Assembly (NCBI GenBank): GCA_947038135.1
Contig: CAMQVM010000040.1
Coordinates: 1 to 9,853, forward strand
Direction of reading: 5' to 3'
DNA: 9,853 nt
Source of the DNA: an uncultured Rikenellaceae bacterium
GTDB lineage: Bacteria; Bacteroidota; Bacteroidia; Bacteroidales; Rikenellaceae
This document shows, piece by piece, positions 1-6,855 of the stretch. A program made the translations under genes and the position numbers. The number at the start of each line of letters is the position of its first letter. The stretch's first letter is position 1. Under the pieces are notes generated by a model. The model had not been told where the DNA came from. It did not search any database and worked only from the letters and a program-made list of their open reading frames with translations.

Positions 1-52
1 GCTCCCTTCGGGAGCTGGCTAATTCACAAAACCGAGGTTTTGCGAATTAGCC
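1..52. repeat. Double-hairpin intergenic repeat-like element
   Basis: Two adjacent hairpins are visible. The first is GCTCCC-TTC-GGGAGC at 1-15, a perfect 6-bp stem. The second pairs 17-25 with 44-52 (9 bp), then has one mismatch (26/43), then pairs 27-32 with 37-42 around a 4-nt loop. No T-run follows on the + strand, so it does not look like an ordinary intrinsic terminator for an upstream gene. It may begin before the window. The compact stem-loop arrangement resembles REP-like intergenic elements, but copy number cannot be judged from this window. Confidence 0.55.
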
Positions 53-55
53 TAA

Positions 56-265
56 ATTAATGTAAAGAACACTCTTTTAAATGCATTAGCAAGATCTAAA
101 ATATTCAACTCTACCGAAGATACATCATATACATTCATACTTTGTGAATTAGACGATGAATACTCTGACGAAAAGAAAAATGAAGCAGAAAAACAGTATC
201 TAAGCTCAATAAAGCAGATTTATTTTAATATCAACTATAACATAGTTCAAAAGCCTGATCAGTGA
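56..265 (+). pseudogene. Unrecognised 3' gene remnant without a start codon (69 codons)
   Basis: The frame is open from the TAA at 53-55 to the TGA at 263-265 and has no ATG or GTG near its start; it begins ATT-AAT-GTA. Composition is protein-like: a stretch reading YTFILCELDDEYSDEKKNEA is followed by a charged, aromatic-rich tail ending in VQKPDQ. A terminator follows 22 nt downstream, as expected for the 3' end of a real gene. The 5' part is missing, because the same frame is closed in both arms of the neighbouring hairpin (TAA at 20-22 and 53-55). I read it as the C-terminus of a gene truncated at the repeat boundary. I do not recognise the family. A small gene using a rare ATT start, or chance, remain possible. 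Confidence 0.45.
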
Positions 266-287
266 AAAATATTTATGATAATTATGA

Positions 288-322
288 ATAAGGTGAGGTA
301 AATAGTTTCTCACCTTGTTTAT
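288..322 (+). terminator. Intrinsic terminator after the gene remnant
   Basis: AAGGTGAG (290-297) pairs perfectly with CTCACCTT (309-316) around an 11-nt loop. The stem can be lengthened by a T-G and an A-T pair, and the T-rich sequence GTTTAT follows. It lies just after the stop at 265. Confidence 0.7.
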
Positions 323-785
323 ATTAGTAATGTATAATAGATTGTCATTGGCAGACTTTGACTTTATATTATATAATAATTTCCATAATAATATATAATA
401 AAACCACTAAACCATCATTATTTACTGTTCGATAGTAATTTTTTACTTCATTTAAATTTTACCTGAAAACCTTGTTGTTACTTCATCGCAGTAAAAGACA
501 CTTGCTTTCATTTTAATTGTAATATATAAATAATAAACAGCTAATACTACTTCTATAATAGATATATTTGTTGTTATAGTACTGGTATAGTACTCTCTTA
601 TAGCGCTTTGTATACACCACTGTAATATATATTATTTGTATATCTACCACTTAACACCTCTTTAATATCTTGCACAAGGCAGATATTAGAGCTTGAAATT
701 AGCACTAAAAAACTTTGTTTACTATATTAATATGCTTATTCACTTCACCACTATTTTTATAATATTCAATTTTATCGCTCTAACT
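323..785. other. AT-rich gene-free region
   Basis: I see no reading frame with coding character on either strand. The stretch is very AT-rich. It contains one imperfect hairpin: TAATATC at 663-669 pairs with GATATTA at 682-688, with an inner TGC/GCA pair. That hairpin has no T-run. A lone TAnnTTTG match at 563-570 lacks a good -33 partner. I can assign no function here. Confidence 0.5.
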
Positions 786-817
786 TTTTGCTATTACAAT
801 AAATATATCTATTTTTG
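786..817 (+). promoter_or_regulatory. Bacteroidetes-type promoter for the PPIase-pheS unit
   Basis: TTTTG at 786-790 serves as the -33 element. TATTTTTG at 810-817 fits the -7 consensus TAnnTTTG. The spacing of 19 nt is what the Bacteroidetes primary sigma factor prefers. Transcription would start near 824, leaving a leader of under 20 nt before the ATG at 842. Confidence 0.6.
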
Positions 818-841
818 TTAACTTAATCAATATCTAAAGAG

Positions 842-1567
842 ATGAAAAAAATGCAAATAATTAAATTCGCTTCTGCTTTTTCGCTAACAGTTCTTCTATC
901 TGTTGCCTGTTCAGACAAGCCACAGAAGAGTGTAACAGTAGCTAACATTACCACAAACTATGGAGATATAGAGTTTGTGCTTCTTGATGAAACTCCGCTG
1001 CACAAACAAAATTTCCTTAAAATTTGTGCTGATAGTTTCTATAATGAGGTGTTGTTTCATCGAGTTATAAAGAATTTTGTTATCCAAGCAGGTGAGACTA
1101 ACACACGTGGCATTGCTGATGGAGAGCCATTTGTTGAGGCTGATAGCGAATATACTGTTCCTCAAGAAATTTTACCTCAATTTCACCATGTTAGAGGCGC
1201 TGTATCGGCTGCTCGAATGGGAGATAATGTAAACCCACAAAGAGCATCTTCGCATTCACATTTTTATGTTGTGCACGGCAAAAACCTCTCTGGTATGGAC
1301 GATTATCTATCTATGCAAAGTGATGAATTACCTGAAGATATAAAAGAGAGTTATAGCAAAGATGGTGGTGCTCCAAATTTAGATGGCGCTTATACTGTAT
1401 TTGGATATATAGTTGATGGTATGGATGTTGTAGATAAAATTGCTGAGGTAGAGACAATGGCTGGCGACCGTCCTGTTAAAAATGTAATTATCGAAAAGGT
1501 TGATATAACTGTTGAAGATGATTCAAAATATAGAAGTAAAGAAATTTATAAGTTATTTAATAATTAA
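842..1567 (+). CDS. Cyclophilin-type peptidyl-prolyl cis-trans isomerase, predicted lipoprotein
   Basis: This predicted enzyme interconverts cis and trans prolyl bonds and would help proteins fold outside the cytoplasm. Residues 1-23 form a lipoprotein-type signal: MKKM, a hydrophobic core, then SVAC with C23 as the likely lipidated residue. The -3 position is Ser rather than Leu, so the lipobox is slightly off consensus. The cyclophilin domain spans about 33-223. It shows FHRVIKNFVIQAG at 72-84, including the catalytic Arg (R74), GAVSAARMGD at 119-128, SHSHFYVVHG at 137-146 and TVFGYIVDGMDVVDKI at 185-200. An insertion at about 147-180 lies between the last two blocks and is common in Bacteroidota homologues. 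The 241-aa length suits one domain plus signal. It is probably co-transcribed with pheS 42 nt downstream. The family call is firm; membrane attachment is inferred. Confidence 0.93.
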   Translation: MKKMQIIKFASAFSLTVLLSVACSDKPQKSVTVANITTNYGDIEFVLLDETPLHKQNFLKICADSFYNEVLFHRVIKNFVIQAGETNTRGIADGEPFVEADSEYTVPQEILPQFHHVRGAVSAARMGDNVNPQRASSHSHFYVVHGKNLSGMDDYLSMQSDELPEDIKESYSKDGGAPNLDGAYTVFGYIVDGMDVVDKIAEVETMAGDRPVKNVIIEKVDITVEDDSKYRSKEIYKLFNN

Positions 1568-1577
1568 GGAGTAATAT

Positions 1578-1593
1578 TAGAGAGCGATCTCTA
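1578..1593 (+). other. Small intercistronic hairpin with GNRA-type loop
   Basis: TAGAGA (1578-1583) and TCTCTA (1588-1593) form a perfect 6-bp stem closed by a GCGA tetraloop. It sits in the 42-nt gap between the isomerase gene and pheS. No T-run follows, so it is unlikely to terminate; an RNA stability or processing role is only a guess. Confidence 0.35.
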
Positions 1594-1609
1594 GCAGAAG
1601 AAATAATAG

Positions 1610-2632
1610 ATGAAAAATCGAATAGAAGAGTTACTAAGTAGGGTAGGGGAGTTTGTTCCTGCCTCAATGAAAGAGATAGAGGATTTCAGAATAGAAATTT
1701 TAGGAAAAAAAGGGGTGCTTACCCAGCTTTTTGAAGAGTTTAAAACCGTCTCTTCAGATGTTAAAAAGGAGCTTGGCAAGGATATAAACCTTCTGAAAGT
1801 TGCTACTATCAACAAAATTAACGACCTAAAGGAGAGTATCGAAAGTAGCATTGAGAGCGCTGATAGCGTGGAAGATATTACAAAACCAGCTCTTTTTGAG
1901 GAGATAGGCACACGCCACCCTATATCGATGGTTAAAAAAGAGATTATTGATATCTTTACACGTCTAGGCTTTAATATAGCAGATGGACCAGAGATAGAAG
2001 ATGATTGGCACGTTTTTTCGGCGCTAAACTTCCCTGAAGAGCACCCTGCACGCGATATGCAAGATACGTTCTTTATAGAGAAAAATCCAGATATTCTGCT
2101 TCGTACTCACACATCTAGTATTCAGGTGCGTGTAATGGAGAACAACAAACCACCTATTCGTGTAATATGCCCAGGGCGTGTATTTCGCAACGAGGCTATA
2201 TCTTATAGAGCACACTGCATATTCCATCAAGTAGAGGGGCTATATATCGATAAAGGGGTCTCTTTTGCAGATATGAAGCAGACAATTTTGTACTTTGCCC
2301 AAGAGATGTTTGGTGCAAAGAGTAAAATTCGTATGCGACCTTCATATTTCCCTTTTACTGAGCCTTCTGCTGAGGTAGATGTATCGTGCAACCTTTGTGG
2401 TGGCAAAGGATGTAATGTGTGTAAATATACTGGCTGGTTGGAGATTATGGGTTGTGGCATGGTTGACCCTAATGTATTAATATCTAGCAATATAGACACC
2501 GAAGAGTATACAGGTTTTGCATTTGGAATGGGTGTTGAACGTATAGCGATGCTTAAGTATGGCGTGAACGACTTACGTTTGTACTTTGAAAACGATCTTC
2601 GATTTTTACAACAATTTGAAGCTATTATATAA
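1610..2632 (+). CDS. pheS: Phenylalanine--tRNA ligase alpha subunit
   Basis: This is the catalytic alpha subunit of the cytosolic alpha2-beta2 class II synthetase that charges tRNA-Phe with phenylalanine using ATP. Residues 1-90 form the charged helical, coiled-coil arm that contacts tRNA. Class II motif 2 is at about 188-210: GRVFRNE, with R193, followed by FHQVEG. Motif 3 is at about 302-316: GFAFGMGVERIAM, with R311. A304 occupies the position known to set amino-acid pocket size in E. coli PheS. The 340-aa length is near the usual 325-350. Residues 260-271 hold C-x2-C-x4-C-x2-C (C260, C263, C268, C271), a putative metal knuckle absent from E. coli PheS but, as I recall, seen in Bacteroidota. 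pheT is not adjacent, because a strong terminator follows. The start ATG gives the expected MKNRIEELL beginning. Confidence 0.97.
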   Translation: MKNRIEELLSRVGEFVPASMKEIEDFRIEILGKKGVLTQLFEEFKTVSSDVKKELGKDINLLKVATINKINDLKESIESSIESADSVEDITKPALFEEIGTRHPISMVKKEIIDIFTRLGFNIADGPEIEDDWHVFSALNFPEEHPARDMQDTFFIEKNPDILLRTHTSSIQVRVMENNKPPIRVICPGRVFRNEAISYRAHCIFHQVEGLYIDKGVSFADMKQTILYFAQEMFGAKSKIRMRPSYFPFTEPSAEVDVSCNLCGGKGCNVCKYTGWLEIMGCGMVDPNVLISSNIDTEEYTGFAFGMGVERIAMLKYGVNDLRLYFENDLRFLQQFEAII

Positions 2633-2653
2633 TTTCAATAACTATAATAATAT

Positions 2654-2693
2654 CTAGGCTATCTCTATCAATTAGGATAGCCTAGTTTTATTT
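2654..2693 (+). terminator. Intrinsic terminator of pheS
   Basis: CTAGGCTATC (2654-2663) pairs perfectly over 10 bp with GATAGCCTAG (2676-2685) around a 12-nt loop. TTTTATTT follows at once. It lies 22 nt past the pheS stop and should end the isomerase-pheS transcript. Confidence 0.9.
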
Positions 2694-2762
2694 ATGGTAT
2701 AGCTGCAAAATTATTTTAACATTTCTCTTTAGCATATTTGCGTACATACATATTATTTTGTG

Positions 2763-2817
2763 CTAGAACGCAATTAAGTAATGAAAATAAAAAACTTAAT
2801 TGCTTAGTGATTTTTTG
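2763..2817 (+). terminator. Second terminator-like hairpin between pheS and envC
   Basis: GCAATTAAGT (2770-2779) pairs perfectly with ACTTAATTGC (2794-2803). An outer CTA/TAG pair (2763-2765 with 2805-2807) lengthens the structure. A run of six T begins 7 nt after the main stem (2811-2816). The stem is AT-rich and the T-run is offset, so it may be a weak back-up terminator or a structure in front of envC. The rest of the 267-nt gap holds no gene. Confidence 0.45.
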
Positions 2818-2899
2818 TAACATTAACACATTGTAATTCAAATATTTACGACATATATACTATTTAACCACCAATTTTTTACTATAAAAACTTATTGTT

Positions 2900-4069
2900 T
2901 TGAAAAAGATAATCTTCACTCTCTCTTTTATTCTGTTAAGCAGCATAGGCTGTTACTCGCAAACTGTTGAGTCGCTTCAACGTGAGATAACCAAGGCTGA
3001 GCAGGAGCTAAAGCGCTCGAAAGGGTTGCTCAAAACAAATATGAGTAAGCAAGAAAAAGAGGTTACAGAACTTAAGCTTGTGCAGTCTAACATAAGCAAT
3101 CGTCAGTTGATTGTGAAAAATATGGATAAGCAGCTAAAGATATTGAAGAATGATATATATATCAATGTGATCAAAAAAAGGAGATTGAGCAGAGATGCGT
3201 CTGCACTGAAAGATGATTACCGCAACTCAATAACTAACCGTTACAAAGATTTAAAGCAGAATAACTACCTACTGTTTATCTTCTCTTCAAGCTCATTTTA
3301 TGAGATGAACATACGAGGCGAGTATCTGGAAAGGCTTACCTCGATGGCTAAGGTAAAATCAGAGAATATAACCAAAGTGCAATACACTATTGATAAAACA
3401 AATAGCAAACTAGCAGAACAGCAGACAAAGCAGAAAGAAATTTTAGCATCAAGACAAACTGAGTTGAAAGAGCTATCGTCTGATCTTAATGCTCAAAAAC
3501 GTATCTTAACATCGCTGAAAAAAGAGGAGGGTAACATCAACTCGCATATTAATGAAAGTAATAGGCTTATATCTAAGCTTCAAGATAAAATCGCTGATAT
3601 AATAGCAACAGAATCAAACAAGCATAACACTAACATCACCGAAGAAGATATAGCTCATAACATAAAGCTGTCTTCAAATTTCGCCTCTAACAAAGGAAAA
3701 TTTCCACCTCCTGTGGCTGGGGTAGTGGTGGCGAAGTTCGGCACACAGCCACATCCTACACAGTCTGGTGTAAAGCTTAAAAATAACGGTATAGATATTC
3801 AAACCTCACAACGCAATGTATACTCTATATTTAAAGGTAAAGTAGTTAAAATATTTTTCTTACAAGGGGTAAATAACTCTGTTATGGTGCGCCACGGAAA
3901 TTATATATCTGTATATTGCAACCTTCAAAAGGTAAAAGTAAAAGCTGGTGATGAAGTTGACACTCGTCAAATTTTAGGTACTATGGCAGATTTAGACTCT
4001 AAAACTTTACACTTTGAGTTGTGGAGCGGCACAACACCACAAAATCCATCAACTTGGTTAGACATATAA
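2900..4069 (+). CDS. envC: EnvC-like murein hydrolase activator (coiled coil plus degenerate LytM/M23 domain)
   Basis: Predicted periplasmic regulator of cell-wall amidases at division; the EnvC family activates the hydrolases rather than cutting peptidoglycan. Residues 1-21 are a signal peptide (MKK, hydrophobic core, GCYSQ). Residues 22-240 are a charged, Leu-rich heptad-like coiled coil. Residues 268-389 form the LytM domain. Its metal site is degenerate: the HxGxD motif reads NNGID (N295 for His, D299 kept), YAHL reads YCNL (N341 for the catalytic His) and HLHFE reads TLHFE (T369 for His, H371 kept). That matches non-enzymatic EnvC proteins. The start is TTG, since no in-frame ATG precedes the signal peptide and the first internal Met (M48) would remove it. 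ybeY follows after 18 nt and mnmG after that, probably as one operon. Family certain; the named partner amidase is unknown. Confidence 0.88.
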   Translation: MKKIIFTLSFILLSSIGCYSQTVESLQREITKAEQELKRSKGLLKTNMSKQEKEVTELKLVQSNISNRQLIVKNMDKQLKILKNDIYINVIKKRRLSRDASALKDDYRNSITNRYKDLKQNNYLLFIFSSSSFYEMNIRGEYLERLTSMAKVKSENITKVQYTIDKTNSKLAEQQTKQKEILASRQTELKELSSDLNAQKRILTSLKKEEGNINSHINESNRLISKLQDKIADIIATESNKHNTNITEEDIAHNIKLSSNFASNKGKFPPPVAGVVVAKFGTQPHPTQSGVKLKNNGIDIQTSQRNVYSIFKGKVVKIFFLQGVNNSVMVRHGNYISVYCNLQKVKVKAGDEVDTRQILGTMADLDSKTLHFELWSGTTPQNPSTWLDI

Positions 4070-4087
4070 CAATAAAACATATTTAGC

Positions 4088-4519
4088 ATGGCTATTTCAT
4101 ACAACAACCTAGATGTATCTCATCTATGGAAAAATAAAAGAGTAATAACAAAAACCATTGATACAATAGTGCAAAATCACTCGCTTAAGCGTGGCGATAT
4201 TGCTATTGTACTATGCAGCGATGATACTATACTTTCAACTAATAAGCAGTATCTTGAGCATGACTATTTCACCGATATAATAACCTTTGATTACTGCGAA
4301 AATGGGGTAGTATCGGGCGATTTAATGATTAGCCTTGATACCGTTAAGAGTAATGCGCTCGAGTTAGATATACCATACTTAAATGAGCTACATCGAATAA
4401 TAATTCATGGTGTGCTTCATTTGGTAGGCTATAAAGATAAAGAGCCTGAACAGAAAAAAGTTATGACACAAAAAGAGGATGAATATCTTGATGTTCTCTC
4501 AAAGCTACTCCTAAAATAG
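4088..4519 (+). CDS. ybeY: Endoribonuclease YbeY (16S rRNA maturation)
   Basis: This is a predicted single-strand-specific metallo-endoribonuclease that acts in 16S rRNA 3'-end maturation and ribosome quality control in the cytosol. The family signature is clear: FTDIITFDY at 61-69, GDLMIS at 77-82, and the zinc-site helix HGVLHLVGYKD at 107-117. The canonical motif is H-x3-H-x5-H; here H107 and H111 are kept but the third ligand is D117. I recall an acidic residue at this position in other Bacteroidota YbeY proteins, so it need not mean loss of function. The length of 143 aa is normal for the family. It lies 18 nt after the EnvC gene and 8 nt before mnmG, so co-transcription is very likely. 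Confidence 0.94.
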   Translation: MAISYNNLDVSHLWKNKRVITKTIDTIVQNHSLKRGDIAIVLCSDDTILSTNKQYLEHDYFTDIITFDYCENGVVSGDLMISLDTVKSNALELDIPYLNELHRIIIHGVLHLVGYKDKEPEQKKVMTQKEDEYLDVLSKLLLK

Positions 4520-4527
4520 ATATTACT

Positions 4528-6399
4528 ATGAAATATAATTATGATATAATTGTTGTAGGTGCTGGACACGCAGGGTGTGAGGCTGCTGCTGCTGCTGCAA
4601 ATTTGGGCTCGCAGGTGCTACTTATAACTATGGATATGACCAAATATGCGCATATGTCGTGTAACCCTGCTGTTGGCGGTGTTGCTAAAGGGCAAATTGT
4701 GCGTGAGATTGATGCGCTTGGCGGATATATGGGAATTATAACAGATAAATCTACTATACAGTTTCGTATGCTTAACCTCTCAAAAGGTCCTGCAATGTGG
4801 AGCCCACGAGCGCAGTGCGATAAGCAAAAATTTTCAATGCTTTGGAGAGAGCAGCTTGAGTCTATGAACAATGTAATGTTATGGCAAGATGAAGTAGTAT
4901 CGCTCAAAATTGAGAGTGGGGTAGTGCTTGGCGTTGTAACTAAGCTGGGTGTTACGTTTTCTGCTAAGGCGGTGGTACTCACTAATGGTACTTTTCTTAA
5001 TGGCAAGATTCATGTTGGCAGAGCTACTACTGTTGGCGGTAGAGTTGGCGATATGGCATCGGTGGGTATTAGCGACCAGCTAGATGATGCAGGGTTTACA
5101 GTTGGTAGAATGAAAACTGGTACTCCTGTACGTATAGATGGCAAGAGTATCAACTTCTCTAAACTAGAGGCTCAACCAGGCGATGACAAACCTGCCAAAT
5201 TCTCTTATTTGAGCGAGATTGAGCCTGTGTCAGACCAGCTTCCTTGTTATGTTACCTACACCTCTTTAGAGGTACACAATGCCCTGAGATTAGGCTTTGA
5301 AGACTCTCCTCTATTTAATGGATCTATTAAAGGAGTTGGTCCACGCTACTGTCCGAGTATTGAAGATAAGCTACACACTTTTGCATCTAAAAATGAACAC
5401 CAGCTATTTCTTGAACCCGAAGGACGTGATACACATGAGTACTATATTAATGGTTTTTCATCATCACTTCCTTGGAATATACAGTTTGATGCACTTAATA
5501 AAATTGTAGGGCTTGAAGATGCACACTTTTTCAGACCAGGGTATGCAATCGAATATGACTATTTTCAGCCTACTCAGTTATATCATACGCTTGAAACGAA
5601 GCAGATATCTAACCTATATTTTGCAGGGCAAATAAACGGCACTACGGGCTATGAAGAGGCAGCAGCTCAAGGAATGATAGCAGCAATCAACGCCCACCAA
5701 AAAATTAACAACCTTAAAGAGTTTGTGCTTCTGCGTGATGAAGCATATATAGGTGTTCTTATAGATGACCTTGTTACTAAGGGTGTAGATGAGCCATATA
5801 GAATGTTTACAAGCAGAGCAGAGCACCGCATTCTTCTACGTGGTGATAATGCCGATTTACGACTTACTGAGATGGGGCATAACATTGGTATTGTTGATGA
5901 AAACAGGTATTCGCAGTTTTCAATAAAGAGGGCTAATATCGAAATGCTTCATAAATTCATTAAAAATTACTCTGTTGATCCTATTGAAATAAATGATCAT
6001 TTAGCCTCTATTGGTGTCTCAAGCATTGTACAAAAGAGAAAACTTATAGATGTTATCTTAAGAAATGGGGTGACTATTGAGGGTGTTGTTCCTTTTATTA
6101 AAGAGCTTAAAGATTTGATATCGCTAAATAATATAGATGTATATGTAATTGAAGAGGTTGAAATTATTATTAAGTATAGCGGATATATCGACCGTGAGCG
6201 CTTGGTTGCCGAGAAGATGACTCGCCTAGAGCATATTAAAATAAGTGCCGATTTCGATTATCACTCTTTGAAATCGCTATCTATTGAGGCTAGACAGAAG
6301 CTTACTCGAATACGCCCGTCTACAATTGGGCAGGCTTCGAGGGTACCTGGTGTTTCGCCTGCTGATATAAACGTACTGTTGATTTTCTTTGGTCGGTAG
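4528..6399 (+). CDS. mnmG: tRNA uridine-5-carboxymethylaminomethyl modification enzyme MnmG (GidA)
   Basis: This FAD-dependent enzyme works with MnmE to install the carboxymethylaminomethyl group on wobble U34 of certain tRNAs, which stabilises decoding of purine-ending codons. The Rossmann FAD motif GAGHAGCEAA is at 11-20. Conserved C45 in CNPAVGG and C275 in GPRYCPSIEDK match the two family cysteines. GTTGYEEAAAQG is at 371-382, and YSGYIDRE (550-557) and the GQASRVPGVSPADI block (601-614) mark the helical tRNA/MnmE-binding end. The length of 623 aa is full size. The start follows ybeY by 8 nt, so it is the last gene of the envC-ybeY-mnmG unit. A parS-like palindrome lies 41 nt past its stop, echoing the frequent placement of gidA near chromosome origins. 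Confidence 0.98.
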   Translation: MKYNYDIIVVGAGHAGCEAAAAAANLGSQVLLITMDMTKYAHMSCNPAVGGVAKGQIVREIDALGGYMGIITDKSTIQFRMLNLSKGPAMWSPRAQCDKQKFSMLWREQLESMNNVMLWQDEVVSLKIESGVVLGVVTKLGVTFSAKAVVLTNGTFLNGKIHVGRATTVGGRVGDMASVGISDQLDDAGFTVGRMKTGTPVRIDGKSINFSKLEAQPGDDKPAKFSYLSEIEPVSDQLPCYVTYTSLEVHNALRLGFEDSPLFNGSIKGVGPRYCPSIEDKLHTFASKNEHQLFLEPEGRDTHEYYINGFSSSLPWNIQFDALNKIVGLEDAHFFRPGYAIEYDYFQPTQLYHTLETKQISNLYFAGQINGTTGYEEAAAQGMIAAINAHQKINNLKEFVLLRDEAYIGVLIDDLVTKGVDEPYRMFTSRAEHRILLRGDNADLRLTEMGHNIGIVDENRYSQFSIKRANIEMLHKFIKNYSVDPIEINDHLASIGVSSIVQKRKLIDVILRNGVTIEGVVPFIKELKDLISLNNIDVYVIEEVEIIIKYSGYIDRERLVAEKMTRLEHIKISADFDYHSLKSLSIEARQKLTRIRPSTIGQASRVPGVSPADINVLLIFFGR

Positions 6400-6439
6400 T
6401 TTTTGTTTTGTGTTTGTTTTTATTGGGTTTATGTTAAAG

Positions 6440-6455
6440 TGTTCCACGTGGAACA
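6440..6455. other. parS-like centromere site (ParB binding)
   Basis: TGTTCCACGTGGAACA is a perfect 16-bp palindrome with no loop, so it is a protein-binding site rather than a hairpin terminator. It matches the widely conserved chromosomal parS pattern TGTTNCACGTGNAACA bound by ParB. Its place just after mnmG fits the known clustering of parS sites near the origin, where gidA often lies. No parA or parB gene is in the window. Confidence 0.85.
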
Positions 6456-6641
6456 TTTTACAAGTTGATTGAAATAGCTGAAAAATGGTAAGAGAAAGTC
6501 TAAAAAAAACGTTAAATAAATCGCATATTTAAAAACGACTGAGTAGTTGACTGGAAATATCGCAAAATTTCGATATCGTGTTATTTTTGCATTTTTAACT
6601 ATTTTTAATTTACTGATTATCAGGGCATTGTGAATCACGTT

Positions 6642-6674
6642 AAATTTATTTGCATTTATATTGCAAATAAATTT
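6642..6674. repeat. 13-bp inverted repeat overlapping the tRNA-fMet promoter
   Basis: AAATTTATTTGCA (6642-6654) and TGCAAATAAATTT (6662-6674) are perfect inverted copies separated by 7 nt. The right arm covers the first three bases of the -33 element (6672-6675) of the tRNA promoter. It could be a regulator-binding operator or an AT-rich cruciform; no T-run suits a terminator. Confidence 0.55.
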
Positions 6675-6702
6675 GGATTGTAAAGAAAAAAGAGTACCTT
6701 TG
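6672..6702 (+). promoter_or_regulatory. Promoter of the initiator tRNA gene
   Basis: TTTG at 6672-6675, a 19-nt spacer and TACCTTTG at 6695-6702 form an exact match to the Bacteroidetes promoter consensus. Transcription would begin around 6708-6710, only a few bases before the mature tRNA 5' end at 6714. Confidence 0.85.
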
Positions 6703-6713
6703 TACTACAATAT

Positions 6714-6786
6714 CGCGGGGTGGAGCAGTTGGCAGCTCGTTGGGCTCATAACCCAAAGGTCAGAGGTTCGAGTCCTCTCCCCGCTA
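6714..6786 (+). tRNA. Initiator tRNA-fMet (anticodon CAT)
   Basis: The cloverleaf folds completely in 73 nt. The acceptor strands are 6714-6720 and 6779-6785, the D stem is GAGC/GCTC, and the anticodon stem TTGGG/CCCAA encloses loop CTCATAA with CAT at 6747-6749. The variable loop is AGGTC, the T stem AGAGG/CCTCT encloses TTCGAGT, and the discriminator is A6786. Initiator hallmarks are present: positions 1 and 72 do not pair (C and T), three G-C pairs sit at the base of the anticodon stem, and the D stem has A11-T24. CCA is not encoded (CTCG follows). It is a single gene with its own promoter and terminator. Confidence 0.97.
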
Positions 6787-6792
6787 CTCGCG

Positions 6793-6836
6793 AAAAAAAG
6801 TATTTGTCTTGTAAAAGACAGATACTTTTTTTATTT
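6793..6836 (+). terminator. Terminator of tRNA-fMet
   Basis: AAAAAAAGTAT-T-TGTCTT pairs with AAGACA-G-ATACTTTTTTT around the loop GTAA. The long stem has one T-G wobble. Its 3' arm ends in seven T followed by ATTTT, giving a strong intrinsic terminator seven bases past the tRNA. Confidence 0.92.
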
Positions 6837-6855
6837 TAAGTTATTTTGTGAATAA

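Noticed and set aside
563..570. TATATTTG as a promoter -7 box
   Set aside because: It fits TAnnTTTG, but no TTTG or TTG lies at the proper distance upstream and no gene starts close downstream.
4539..5006. Antisense 155-codon frame inside mnmG
   Set aside because: It mirrors the conserved FAD-binding region of mnmG; its sequence has no family resemblance.
6557..6576. ATATCG-caaaattt-CGATAT hairpin as the mnmG terminator
   Set aside because: The stem is only 6 bp and AT-rich, the T-run is 8 nt away, and it lies about 160 nt after the stop, so the support is too weak.
6400..6713. Chromosome replication origin next to parS
   Set aside because: I saw no cluster of DnaA boxes (TTATNCACA-like) or DnaA-trio pattern; parS nearness alone does not define oriC.
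6661..6855. 64-codon + strand frame over the tRNA
   Set aside because: It runs through the promoter, the whole initiator tRNA and its terminator, so it cannot be a protein gene.
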